This document shows positions 1 to 7,036 of a DNA stretch of 64,000 nucleotides, in pieces (the stretch's first letter is position 1; each line of letters begins with the position of its first letter). Origin of the DNA: Actinomadura craniellae (GTDB lineage: Bacteria > Actinomycetota > Actinomycetes > Streptosporangiales > Streptosporangiaceae); the NCBI RefSeq assembly GCF_003289645.1, contig NZ_QLYX01000004.1, positions 62,001-126,000 on the forward strand. Reading direction: 5' to 3'. The translations under genes were made by a program, and so were the position numbers. The notes below the pieces were generated by a model, which saw only the letters and a list, made by a program, of their open reading frames with translations, was not told the origin of the DNA and ran no database searches.

Positions 1-1
1 A

Positions 2-1051
2 GCCGGCGAGAAGGGCATTGGCCCTGCCGTGTTCGACATCGCCCTGCAGAAGCTTCGCGCTGCTTGGCGCGTGCTGCGCGAAGCGGGCGTGCGCCGGTTC
101 GTGTTCACTAGCGACCACGGGTTCCTCCTGCTGGACGGCGACACCGCAGCCGCTCAGGCTTATGGCCGCCGGATCGACCCGCAGCGGCGGCACGTCTTCT
201 CGCCGGTGGCGGCCGACCATGCGGGCCAGGTCAGGGTCGCGCTGGCGGACCTCAGGTACGAGGGCACAGGCACGAGCGTCGTCTTCCCGGAGAGCACGGC
301 GGTCTTCGACACCGGCCGGCGGCCGGTGGACTTCGCGCACGGTGGTAACAGCTTGCAGGAGCGTGTCATCCCGGTACTTACCGTGGTGCACCGCACGGCG
401 GCCGGCGGGAGCGGCATCAGGTACGGCGTTACCGCCGAGGCCCGCGAGGGCGTGGCGGGGATGCACTGCATCGAAGCCAGGGTCGAGGTCCTCGAGCAAC
501 AGTCCCTGGACTTCGGAAGTCTGCAGGAAATCGAACTTGCCGTTCGCGTCCCTGACGCCGAGGACGTGCAGGTCGAGCTCTGCCAGACTCGTGGCAGGGC
601 GCGGATTGCGGGCAGCGCAGTCGTCGCCGCCGTCGGCGAGCCCTTCGAGCTCTTCTTCCGGCTTTCCGGAGCCACGGACACACGCACACTCATCGAGATC
701 CTCCATCCGAGCGCCGTCGCGGACGTGGTGCCGTGCGTGCCGGACGCCCGCTTCCCTGTCACCACGATGCGGGCACCCGCGTCACCGGCCGCCACCCCGC
801 CGACGACCAGCCCGGTAGCCAGCACGAGATGGCTGGAGCAATTCTCCGACCCTGGGATCCGGCAGGTGTTCGAGCATCTGGCGGTGCATGGCGCAGTCAC
901 GGAGAACGAGGCCGCCGCTATGCTGGGAGGCCCCCGCGGCCTGCGCCGCTTTGCCCTCCAGTTCGAGTCCTACGCCCAGAAGGCCCCCTTTGTCGTGCGC
1001 ATCGACGTCGTGGCCGGGGTGAAGCGATACGTACGGGAGGGAAGCGGATGA
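2..1051 (+). CDS. pglZ: BREX phosphatase-like protein PglZ, C-terminal part
   Basis: Only the last 349 residues are visible; the frame is open to the left edge, so the start lies outside the window. Near the visible N-terminus is FVFTSDHGF, the metal-binding Asp-His signature of PglZ-family (alkaline phosphatase superfamily) proteins, which are core components of BREX phage-exclusion systems. A beta-rich middle section follows, then a Pro/Thr-rich linker (about residues 255-275) and a C-terminal helical domain that looks like a winged helix. The stop codon overlaps the ATG of the next gene in an ATGA, so the genes are translationally coupled. The order pglZ-brxD-Lhr helicase matches the 3' half of BREX type 2 loci. 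The family call is firm; the BREX type is inferred from order, since pglW, pglX and pglY would lie to the left. Confidence 0.85.
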   Translation, partial: AGEKGIGPAVFDIALQKLRAAWRVLREAGVRRFVFTSDHGFLLLDGDTAAAQAYGRRIDPQRRHVFSPVAADHAGQVRVALADLRYEGTGTSVVFPESTAVFDTGRRPVDFAHGGNSLQERVIPVLTVVHRTAAGGSGIRYGVTAEAREGVAGMHCIEARVEVLEQQSLDFGSLQEIELAVRVPDAEDVQVELCQTRGRARIAGSAVVAAVGEPFELFFRLSGATDTRTLIEILHPSAVADVVPCVPDARFPVTTMRAPASPAATPPTTSPVASTRWLEQFSDPGIRQVFEHLAVHGAVTENEAAAMLGGPRGLRRFALQFESYAQKAPFVVRIDVVAGVKRYVREGSG

Positions 1052-2385
1052 GCACACTGACCCAGAAGGACGTCACGCACATCTTCGAGGCACTGCGCAA
1101 GGGCCTCGTGCCAGAACGGGGACTCGATGCGTTCGCGGTCGGCATCGAGAAGCAACTCGGGGAACTGCACCGGCAGTTCAACCTCGTGGAGGACGGCGAG
1201 GGCACTGTCAAGTTCCTGCGCGGGGGCTACGGCTGCGGGAAGACCTTCATGGCACGCCTCGCCGTGCTCGACGCGCAGGCCCAGGGGTTCGCGACCAGCT
1301 TTGTTGTCGTCTCCGACAATGACCTTAAGTTCCACCGATTCGACGACGTGTACCGCAAGGTGCTGACTGAACTGGGCACCGCGTCGTGCCCGCGCGGGGC
1401 CCTGGGCGATGTTCTCGACCGTTGGATCGGACAAGTGGAAGAAGCGCTCATCGCGGCCGGGGAGGACGACGCAGACCCAGCGTTCGATGCCACGGTGGCG
1501 AAGCGCCTCGACGAGGACCTTGCGGCTATGACGGGCGGCCGGGCGCCTCAGGACTTCGTCCGCGTCATCCAGGCTATCTTCGAGCTGAAGCAGCAAGGAA
1601 ACGTGGCGGAGGCGGGAGCTCTCATCTCCTGGTTGTGCGGCAGCGGCAACGTCGCCGCCTCGGTCAAGCGAGCCGCGGGCATCAAGGGGGACATCGAGAG
1701 CCGCGATGCCCTTGACTACCTGCGGGGAGTCCTGGAAATTGTGAAGGCCGCCGGGTACAAGGGGCTGATCGTCGTCATCGACGAAGCCGAGACCATCCTC
1801 CGGATGCGTTCGGACTCGCGGCACAAGTCCCTCAACGGGATCCGGCAGATCGCCGACGCCTCGGGCTCCTATCCGGGCATGCTCTGGGTCTTCACCGGCA
1901 CCCCAGAGTTCTTCGACACGAGGCAGGGAGTCGCCGGCCTCGCCCCGCTCCACGACCGGATCCGGTTTCTGAAGCAAGGCCGCTTCGCCAGCCTGCGCCA
2001 AGCCCAGCTCGAACTTGTCCCCTTCAACGCCGAGCGGCTCCGCTCCGTCGCGCTCCGCCTGCGTGAGCTGTTTCCCACCGCTGACCACGGCCGCCTCGAC
2101 CAGAAGATCAGTACAGCCTTCGTGGAGCGTCTCGTCGCGGAGGTGTCAGCTGGCTTCAAGGGCGACGTTGGCGTGGTACCACGCCAGTTCCTGCGTGAGT
2201 TCGTCACGCAACTCGATCTAGTCGAGGAGCACGCAGACTACGAACCCATGTCCGAGTATGGCTTCCAGGCCACGGACCTCAGCCCCGAGGAGCAACACGT
2301 GCTCTCCGGGACCGCACTCGTCGGCCTTGACCCTGCCCTCAACGACGAAGCAGACGGGTTGGTGCCGGCCGAGGACGTGTGGTGA
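1048..2385 (+). CDS. brxD: BREX ATP-binding protein BrxD (DUF2791)
   Basis: A 445-residue P-loop ATPase. The Walker A motif GGYGCGKT is at residues 59-66 and a Walker B-like stretch ending VVIDEAET lies near residue 240, followed by an R-rich sensor region. This is the architecture of the DUF2791/BrxD family, an accessory ATPase of BREX type 2 and type 6 systems that acts in the cytoplasm with PglZ and an Lhr-like helicase. The ATG start overlaps the pglZ stop (ATGA), and the stop overlaps the next gene's GTG (GTGA), so the three genes form one tightly coupled unit. Its exact biochemical role in phage exclusion is not established in the family. No truncation or missing ATPase motif is seen. 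Confidence 0.87.
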   Translation: MSTLTQKDVTHIFEALRKGLVPERGLDAFAVGIEKQLGELHRQFNLVEDGEGTVKFLRGGYGCGKTFMARLAVLDAQAQGFATSFVVVSDNDLKFHRFDDVYRKVLTELGTASCPRGALGDVLDRWIGQVEEALIAAGEDDADPAFDATVAKRLDEDLAAMTGGRAPQDFVRVIQAIFELKQQGNVAEAGALISWLCGSGNVAASVKRAAGIKGDIESRDALDYLRGVLEIVKAAGYKGLIVVIDEAETILRMRSDSRHKSLNGIRQIADASGSYPGMLWVFTGTPEFFDTRQGVAGLAPLHDRIRFLKQGRFASLRQAQLELVPFNAERLRSVALRLRELFPTADHGRLDQKISTAFVERLVAEVSAGFKGDVGVVPRQFLREFVTQLDLVEEHADYEPMSEYGFQATDLSPEEQHVLSGTALVGLDPALNDEADGLVPAEDVW

Positions 2386-5135
2386 GTGTCTTCGCCCGTT
2401 TCGCCCCACGCCTACAGCAGGCGATCGTGTCCCGGCTCGGCTGGTCGAGCCTGCGCCCCGTACAGGAAGAGGCAGGAGCGGCGCTGCTCGCCGGCGACAA
2501 CGCGATCATCCTGGCCCCCACCGCTGGCGGCAAGACCGAGGCGGCGGTCTTCCCGGTCCTCTCGCAACTCGCCGATGACGAGCCGGACGGAATAGGCGCA
2601 CTGTACGTCGCTCCGATCAAAGCGCTGCTGAACAACCAGGCGGACCGGCTTGGGCTCTACACCGAGATGATCGGCCTGCGGAGCTTCGCTTGGCATGGTG
2701 ATACGCCGAACCACTCCCGGCGCCAGTTCCTCGGAGAACCCGCCCAGCTCCTGATGACGACACCGGAGTCACTTGAGGTGATGCTCCTCTCGGCGCGGGT
2801 GGATGAGAGCAAGCTCTTCGCCGACCTACGGACCGTGATCATCGACGAGATCCACGCGCTGGCCGGATCCGACCGCGGCGCCCACTTGATGAGCGTGATC
2901 GAACGTCTGGCGCGCATTTCCCGGCATGACGTCCAGCGGGTCGGGCTGTCCGCGACCGTGGGCAATCCCAAGGCCATCCTTACCTGGATGCAGGGCACGT
3001 CCAGCCGGAGCGGGCGCGTCGTCAGCCCGCCGAGCCAGCCAAGGCCCCGGCAGATCCTCGTCGTCCACCGCCGGGACCTCCCTGAGCTCTCCCACGACGC
3101 GGCGCGGGTCGCGGCGGGCCGCAAGAGCCTGCTCTTCTGCCAGTCCCGGTCCACGACGGAGGCCGTCGCCGAGCACATGCGGCGCGCTGGCATCGCCGTG
3201 TTCGTCCATCACAGTGCCGTATCCCGGGAAGAGCGCCAGCTCGCAGAGGAACGCTTTCATCACAGCGGCGACGCCTGCATCGTGTGCACCTCAACGCTGG
3301 AGCTGGGAATCGACGTCGGCGACCTCGACCGGATCCTGCAGGCTGAGGCGCCAGACACCGTGAGCTCGTTCTTGCAGCGCATGGGGCGAACGGGGCGGCG
3401 ACCGGGGCAGGCGTCTAACACCACGTTTCTCTGCGAGACAACCGAGGGAGTGCTGCAAGCTATCGCCTTGGTCGAACTGGCCAAGGCTGGCTGGGTCGAG
3501 TCAGTTGAACTCGACCACCGCTGCTGGCCGGTGCTCATCCACCAAGTGCTTGCCATGGCACTTGCAGGGGACGGGATCACCGGCGAAGATGCCTGGGAGC
3601 ACCTGGCGCGCGTGCCTGACTTCCAGGGCATCCACCGGGCCGAATACGACCGCCTTCTGGCGTGGATGGTACGAGATGGCTCGCTCCGGCTCGCCGGCGG
3701 GCGGCTGGTCCTAGGGCCGAAGGCGGAACGCCGGTTCGGCCGCAAAAACTTCATGGAGCTCTTCGCGGTCTTCTCCAGCCCGCAGACCTACACGGTACAG
3801 GCCGCCAATGGCCGCCCCCTGGGCTCGCTCAGCCAGGCGTTCGTCGACCGACTCGTCGATGGGATCAGCAGCTTCCTGCTTGGCGGGCGTGCATGGGCCG
3901 TCCTCCACGTACGGCACAATGACCGCCGCGTCATCGTCGAGGCGGCACCCCGCGGTCGCCAGCCCACGTGGGGAGGGTTCCTCCCCCAGTTCCTCGGCCT
4001 CGACCTCTGCCAGCACATTCGGTCGGTGCTGCTCAGCGAGACGCACTACCCGTACCTCGATGACGCCGCATGGGAGGTCCTCACCGATCAGCGTGCTTTC
4101 ATGCGTGAAGTAATCAGCTCCGAGCGCGGCAACGCGGAGTTCGATAACGGGGAGATCCGCTGGTGGACCTTCGCGGGCGGGCGCATCAACGCGACCCTCC
4201 GGTATGCGCTCGAAGCGGTCGCAGGAGACTGGCAGGTCAGCTCCGACAACTTCCTGGTCAAAATACGCGGCGCGGCCGTTGGCAGAGACCGCTTCCGTAA
4301 CGCGCTCGGCAGGCTAAGGGAACCCGAGTTCTGGGAGGATGAGCGCCTCTGGGCGCAGGTCGCCGAGTCTCTCCCGGGCTACCGCCTCAGCAAGTTCCAG
4401 CCGCTGATGCCGCCGTGGATCGAGCGCGAGGTAGTCGCGAGCTACCTGCTTGACGTCGGCGGAGCCTGGCGGTGGCTCTCGAAGGGCGAGACCCACCTCC
4501 CACGGCTGCCCGACAGCATCCGGACTCTGACGGTAAGCGATGCGGAGCGAATCACCCAGCTTCCGGAGGCACCAGCGGAGCTGCCCCTCCTACGCCGCGA
4601 GGAAGACCGGCCGCTGATCTGGGTCCGGACGCCGTCGCAGCTCACGGAGGCGGTCGCTGCCCTGGCATCCGAGTCCGTCGTCGGCCTTGATGTCGAGACA
4701 ACGCTGGCGAGGCGCACCCTCTGCCTGATTCAGATAGCAGGCCGCGAGGCAACCTATCTCATCGATGCGCTTGAGCTACCCGACCTAGAGCCCCTCAGCC
4801 AGCTGCTCGCGAGCGGCGAGACGACGAAGCTGATCCACTACGCTTCGTTCGAACGTGAGGTCCTCGGCCGGCAGGGCTTCGTGCTGGACGGCGTGGTTGA
4901 CACTCGCGAAGTATCGATCCGGCTCCGGCGCGGCGCGAGCGGACACAGCCTACGCGAAGTCTGCGCACGCGAGCTTGGCGTGGAACTCGACAAGAGGGAG
5001 CAGACCGGCGACTGGACCCGGCGGCCTCTTGCCGAGAGCCAGGTAACCTACGCCGCCCTAGACGCCGAGGTGCTACTCCGCTTGTTCGCGCACTTCGAGG
5101 AGGTCACGCATACCCTTCCGACTGCCAGCCCCTAA
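2382..5135 (+). CDS. brxHI: Lhr-type helicase BrxHI fused to an RNase D-like exonuclease domain
   Basis: A 917-residue superfamily 2 helicase with a nuclease domain at the C-terminus. Helicase motifs are APTAGGKT (residues 45-52), DEIH (about 154), SAT (about 191) and QRMGRTGRRPG (about 332-342), followed by an Lhr/WYL-like winged-helix and core region. From about residue 745 the sequence is a DEDDy 3'-5' exonuclease: LDVETT (motif I, about 768), HYASFE (motif II) and YAALD (motif III, about 889). Motif II carries Glu where RNase D has its catalytic Asp. The start chosen is the GTG at 2382 that overlaps the brxD stop; a GTG one codon upstream is also possible. It probably unwinds or processes nucleic acid in BREX defence, as inferred from context. 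It ends the BREX operon; 88 bases separate it from a convergent gene. Confidence 0.85.
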   Translation: MSVFARFAPRLQQAIVSRLGWSSLRPVQEEAGAALLAGDNAIILAPTAGGKTEAAVFPVLSQLADDEPDGIGALYVAPIKALLNNQADRLGLYTEMIGLRSFAWHGDTPNHSRRQFLGEPAQLLMTTPESLEVMLLSARVDESKLFADLRTVIIDEIHALAGSDRGAHLMSVIERLARISRHDVQRVGLSATVGNPKAILTWMQGTSSRSGRVVSPPSQPRPRQILVVHRRDLPELSHDAARVAAGRKSLLFCQSRSTTEAVAEHMRRAGIAVFVHHSAVSREERQLAEERFHHSGDACIVCTSTLELGIDVGDLDRILQAEAPDTVSSFLQRMGRTGRRPGQASNTTFLCETTEGVLQAIALVELAKAGWVESVELDHRCWPVLIHQVLAMALAGDGITGEDAWEHLARVPDFQGIHRAEYDRLLAWMVRDGSLRLAGGRLVLGPKAERRFGRKNFMELFAVFSSPQTYTVQAANGRPLGSLSQAFVDRLVDGISSFLLGGRAWAVLHVRHNDRRVIVEAAPRGRQPTWGGFLPQFLGLDLCQHIRSVLLSETHYPYLDDAAWEVLTDQRAFMREVISSERGNAEFDNGEIRWWTFAGGRINATLRYALEAVAGDWQVSSDNFLVKIRGAAVGRDRFRNALGRLREPEFWEDERLWAQVAESLPGYRLSKFQPLMPPWIEREVVASYLLDVGGAWRWLSKGETHLPRLPDSIRTLTVSDAERITQLPEAPAELPLLRREEDRPLIWVRTPSQLTEAVAALASESVVGLDVETTLARRTLCLIQIAGREATYLIDALELPDLEPLSQLLASGETTKLIHYASFEREVLGRQGFVLDGVVDTREVSIRLRRGASGHSLREVCARELGVELDKREQTGDWTRRPLAESQVTYAALDAEVLLRLFAHFEEVTHTLPTASP

Positions 5136-5223
5136 GCCGGATAGTCGAGTCCCGCCATTCTATAGAGGCGAACACCCAGATGACCATAGGATTCACCAGC
5201 GTCGAGCTACCACCGAGCAGACC

Positions 5224-5790
5224 TTATCTACCCTTTTTAGCCCGATAGCGCTGTACGACCTTCCGAGGGCCCATCATGCACATCTGAGCAAATTGAACAC
5301 TTACTCCGAAGTGCTCCGCGACAGCCTCATTGGGTTGATCACGAAAGGCCATCTTGAATGCTGCATCCTCGGGGACAAGTAGTTCCTGAGCGAGATAGGT
5401 TGCCTGTTTTTCTAGGGTCGCGTTGAACATCGCGCACCCATCGTCGCCTAGTACAATCTCTTGAAACTCATGCTCAAGCAGGTGATGACCGAGCTCATGA
5501 GCCATGTTGGAGCGCTGCCTCACGAGCTCGTGGCCCGTGTTGACGAGCATGAACCTGGCACTACCGACTGGCATAAGGGCCGCCGACCAGACCTTTGGTC
5601 GGATGACTTCGAAGTGCTTCACAGCATCGGGTGAACAGCCGCTGGCTATGAGTTCACCGATCGGGTAAACACTGATCCCGTGTTCTTTGGCGAGCATATA
5701 GGGATCAAAGCGCTGCATCGGGGTTAACCCGAGGGCCGCTCGTTCCTCGGCAGCCACTTCCTTCATCGCCGGTTTGGTCCAACGAGCCAT
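5224..5790 (-). CDS. ImmA/IrrE family metallopeptidase
   Basis: A protein of 188 residues with HELGHH, the HExxH zinc-peptidase motif of the ImmA/IrrE family (PF06114). Such proteases typically cleave a partner XRE-type repressor after a stress or mobile-element signal. The partner is immediately upstream: the XRE gene stops at 5795, four bases before this ATG. Upstream in-frame ATGs at 5820 and 5847 exist but lie inside the XRE gene and lack a clear ribosome site, so 5790 is preferred. Base composition is less GC-rich than in flanking core genes, consistent with acquired DNA. The pair sits between the BREX genes and the ubiquitin-like operon and may control one or both; that is inference from position. 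Confidence 0.85.
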   Translation of the reverse strand: MARWTKPAMKEVAAEERAALGLTPMQRFDPYMLAKEHGISVYPIGELIASGCSPDAVKHFEVIRPKVWSAALMPVGSARFMLVNTGHELVRQRSNMAHELGHHLLEHEFQEIVLGDDGCAMFNATLEKQATYLAQELLVPEDAAFKMAFRDQPNEAVAEHFGVSVQFAQMCMMGPRKVVQRYRAKKGR

Positions 5791-5794
5791 GCGG

Positions 5795-6172
5795 CTAAGC
5801 GTCTCGCCTTCCCCGCTCATCCGCAAACCGGCGCATGGCGGAACCAATGAGTTCTTCTAGGTACTTCTTATCTTCGCTGTTCAAGTCTTTGCGAGCCCTC
5901 AGAAGGGGCACGAACTCCACCATTAGGTCAGGCTGCTCACGATCATCTGCTTCACCAGATTGGATCATGAAGCGCTCGGCAGGGACCCTGAGCCAGCTCA
6001 CCATCTTCAAGAAGGCGTCGACATCGGGCTTCTGGTGGTTACCCATACGGGAGAACGTAGACGGGCTAACTCCGACCTCCCTCGCCATCTGGCGCCACGA
6101 GATGTCCCGGCTGACGCGCGCGGCATCCAAGGCCGCATACAGAGCAGCCAGATTGATCTTGGTCTCGGCCAT
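5795..6172 (-). CDS. XRE family transcriptional regulator
   Basis: A 125-residue protein whose N-terminal half carries a helix-turn-helix of the XRE/Cro type, seen around SWRQMAREVGVSPSTFSRM. The C-terminal half is helical and charged, a plausible cleavage or dimerisation region for the ImmA-type protease encoded just downstream. The ATG at 6172 is chosen because it follows a purine-rich ribosome site (GGCGGAGG) through an unbroken run of nine G residues; the longer reading frame upstream has no such site. It is transcribed divergently from the ubiquitin-like operon, and the shared 214-base intergenic region contains palindromes it might bind. Likely role: repressor of the island and of itself (inferred). 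Confidence 0.85.
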   Translation of the reverse strand: MAETKINLAALYAALDAARVSRDISWRQMAREVGVSPSTFSRMGNHQKPDVDAFLKMVSWLRVPAERFMIQSGEADDREQPDLMVEFVPLLRARKDLNSEDKKYLEELIGSAMRRFADERGRRDA

Positions 6173-6301
6173 ACCCCCCCCCTCCGCCTTACCTATTTCT
6201 ATCACTGTTTTACTTTTCGAACGCTTCATCGTGCAGCACTGGCCAGCTTCGGCCCTCACTCCGACCTTGATCCCCTGGCTCCGACTGTTCTTCCCAGCCG
6301 T

Positions 6302-6370
6302 CACACGCGTGTGCTAGCGTCCAAGTGTTCGAGATGCAAAACACTGATCCGAGCACGTCACACTCGTGTC
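6302..6370. promoter_or_regulatory. Palindromic operator candidates upstream of the ubiquitin-like operon
   Basis: The divergent intergenic region contains a perfect 12-base palindrome CACACGCGTGTG at 6302-6313, an imperfect copy CACACTCGTGTC at 6359-6370 ending 16 bases before the modifier ATG, and between them AGTGTT/AACACT arms at 6324-6329 and 6340-6345. Position and symmetry suit binding by a dimeric repressor, most likely the adjacent XRE protein. No convincing -35/-10 pair was identified on the plus strand. Confidence 0.45.
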
Positions 6371-6386
6371 CGAAAGGAAGATCCAG

Positions 6387-6653
6387 ATGACCGAGATGGT
6401 CGAGACCGCAGCCGCCCAGCGGCCGAACCCGGTGCGCATCACCGTCAACCACCAGCCCGTGGTCCTGCCCGACCGCGCGACGACCGGCATGGGCATCAAG
6501 CTCGAAGCGATCCGGCAGGGCGTTCTGATCGAGCCGAACTTCGTGCTGTCGGTCCGGCAGGGCAACCACTTCGTTCCGGTCGGGGACGACGAGGCGATCA
6601 ACGTGCACCGCGACGAGGACTTCCTCGCCGTCGCCCCGGACGACAACTCCTGA
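6387..6653 (+). CDS. Ubiquitin-like modifier, Multiubiquitin-domain family (single domain)
   Basis: An 88-residue protein with a predicted beta-grasp fold: strand RITVNHQPVVLP, helix GIKLEAIRQG, then strands ending in DEDFLAVAP. The pattern matches the Multiubiquitin family (PF14452), whose members are encoded beside E1, E2 and JAB-type peptidase genes. Only one domain is present. The C-terminus is APDDNS, with no Gly-Gly and no obvious maturation site. The ATG at 6387 follows a good ribosome site (GAAAGGAAG); an upstream GTG at 6366 would add seven residues but has no comparable site. The next gene begins two bases after the stop, so the two are coupled. Expected role: a protein tag attached to targets or a phage component, by analogy with bacterial ubiquitin-like defence systems. 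Confidence 0.8.
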   Translation: MTEMVETAAAQRPNPVRITVNHQPVVLPDRATTGMGIKLEAIRQGVLIEPNFVLSVRQGNHFVPVGDDEAINVHRDEDFLAVAPDDNS

Positions 6654-6655
6654 CC

Positions 6656-7036
6656 TTGATTAACCCCAAGGTCATCGAGGCCATTGACGCCGTCCGGGCG
6701 CACTTCACCGGCAAGCCGGTCGAGGTCGTCCCGGACGGCGCCGGGGGCGCCCACGTCATCATCAAGGAGATCGAGGTCGGTCCCGTCTACACGCCCAACA
6801 GCACGTGGCTGGGCTTCCAGATCAACTCCGCCCATCCGCACTCCGACGTATACCCGCACTACGTCGGGCGCCTGACACGTACCGACGGCGCGCCCCTCGG
6901 CGAAGCGATCAGCGAGTGCGAATACCAGGCCCATCCGGCCCTCCAGCTGTCTCGCAGGTCGAACAGGCGGGACCCGGCAATCGACACTCCGGCCAATAAG
7001 GCAGAAAGGATCCTCAGATGGCTTCTCGACCGATGA
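6656..7036 (+). CDS. E2-like (UBC-fold) protein of the ubiquitin-like operon
   Basis: A 126-residue protein starting most plausibly at the TTG two bases after the modifier stop; no ATG or GTG suits the frame and no strong ribosome site is present, implying coupling to upstream translation. The segment WLGFQINSAHPHSDVYPHYVG resembles the P/Y-rich strand of prokaryotic E2 families, and the tail AERILRWLLD resembles the final E2 helix. It would accept activated modifier from the E1 domain encoded next. Only one cysteine exists (Cys88), so it is either the thioester residue or the protein is a non-catalytic E2. The last 19 bases overlap the JAB-E1 gene. Assignment rests on context plus fold-like motifs, so function is moderately sure. 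Confidence 0.68.
   Translation: MINPKVIEAIDAVRAHFTGKPVEVVPDGAGGAHVIIKEIEVGPVYTPNSTWLGFQINSAHPHSDVYPHYVGRLTRTDGAPLGEAISECEYQAHPALQLSRRSNRRDPAIDTPANKAERILRWLLDR

Noticed and set aside
5960-7036. A 358-codon version of the E2-like gene
   Set aside because: The upstream part overlaps the XRE gene and the modifier gene in other frames and shows Arg-rich shadow composition; only the segment from 6656 looks like protein.
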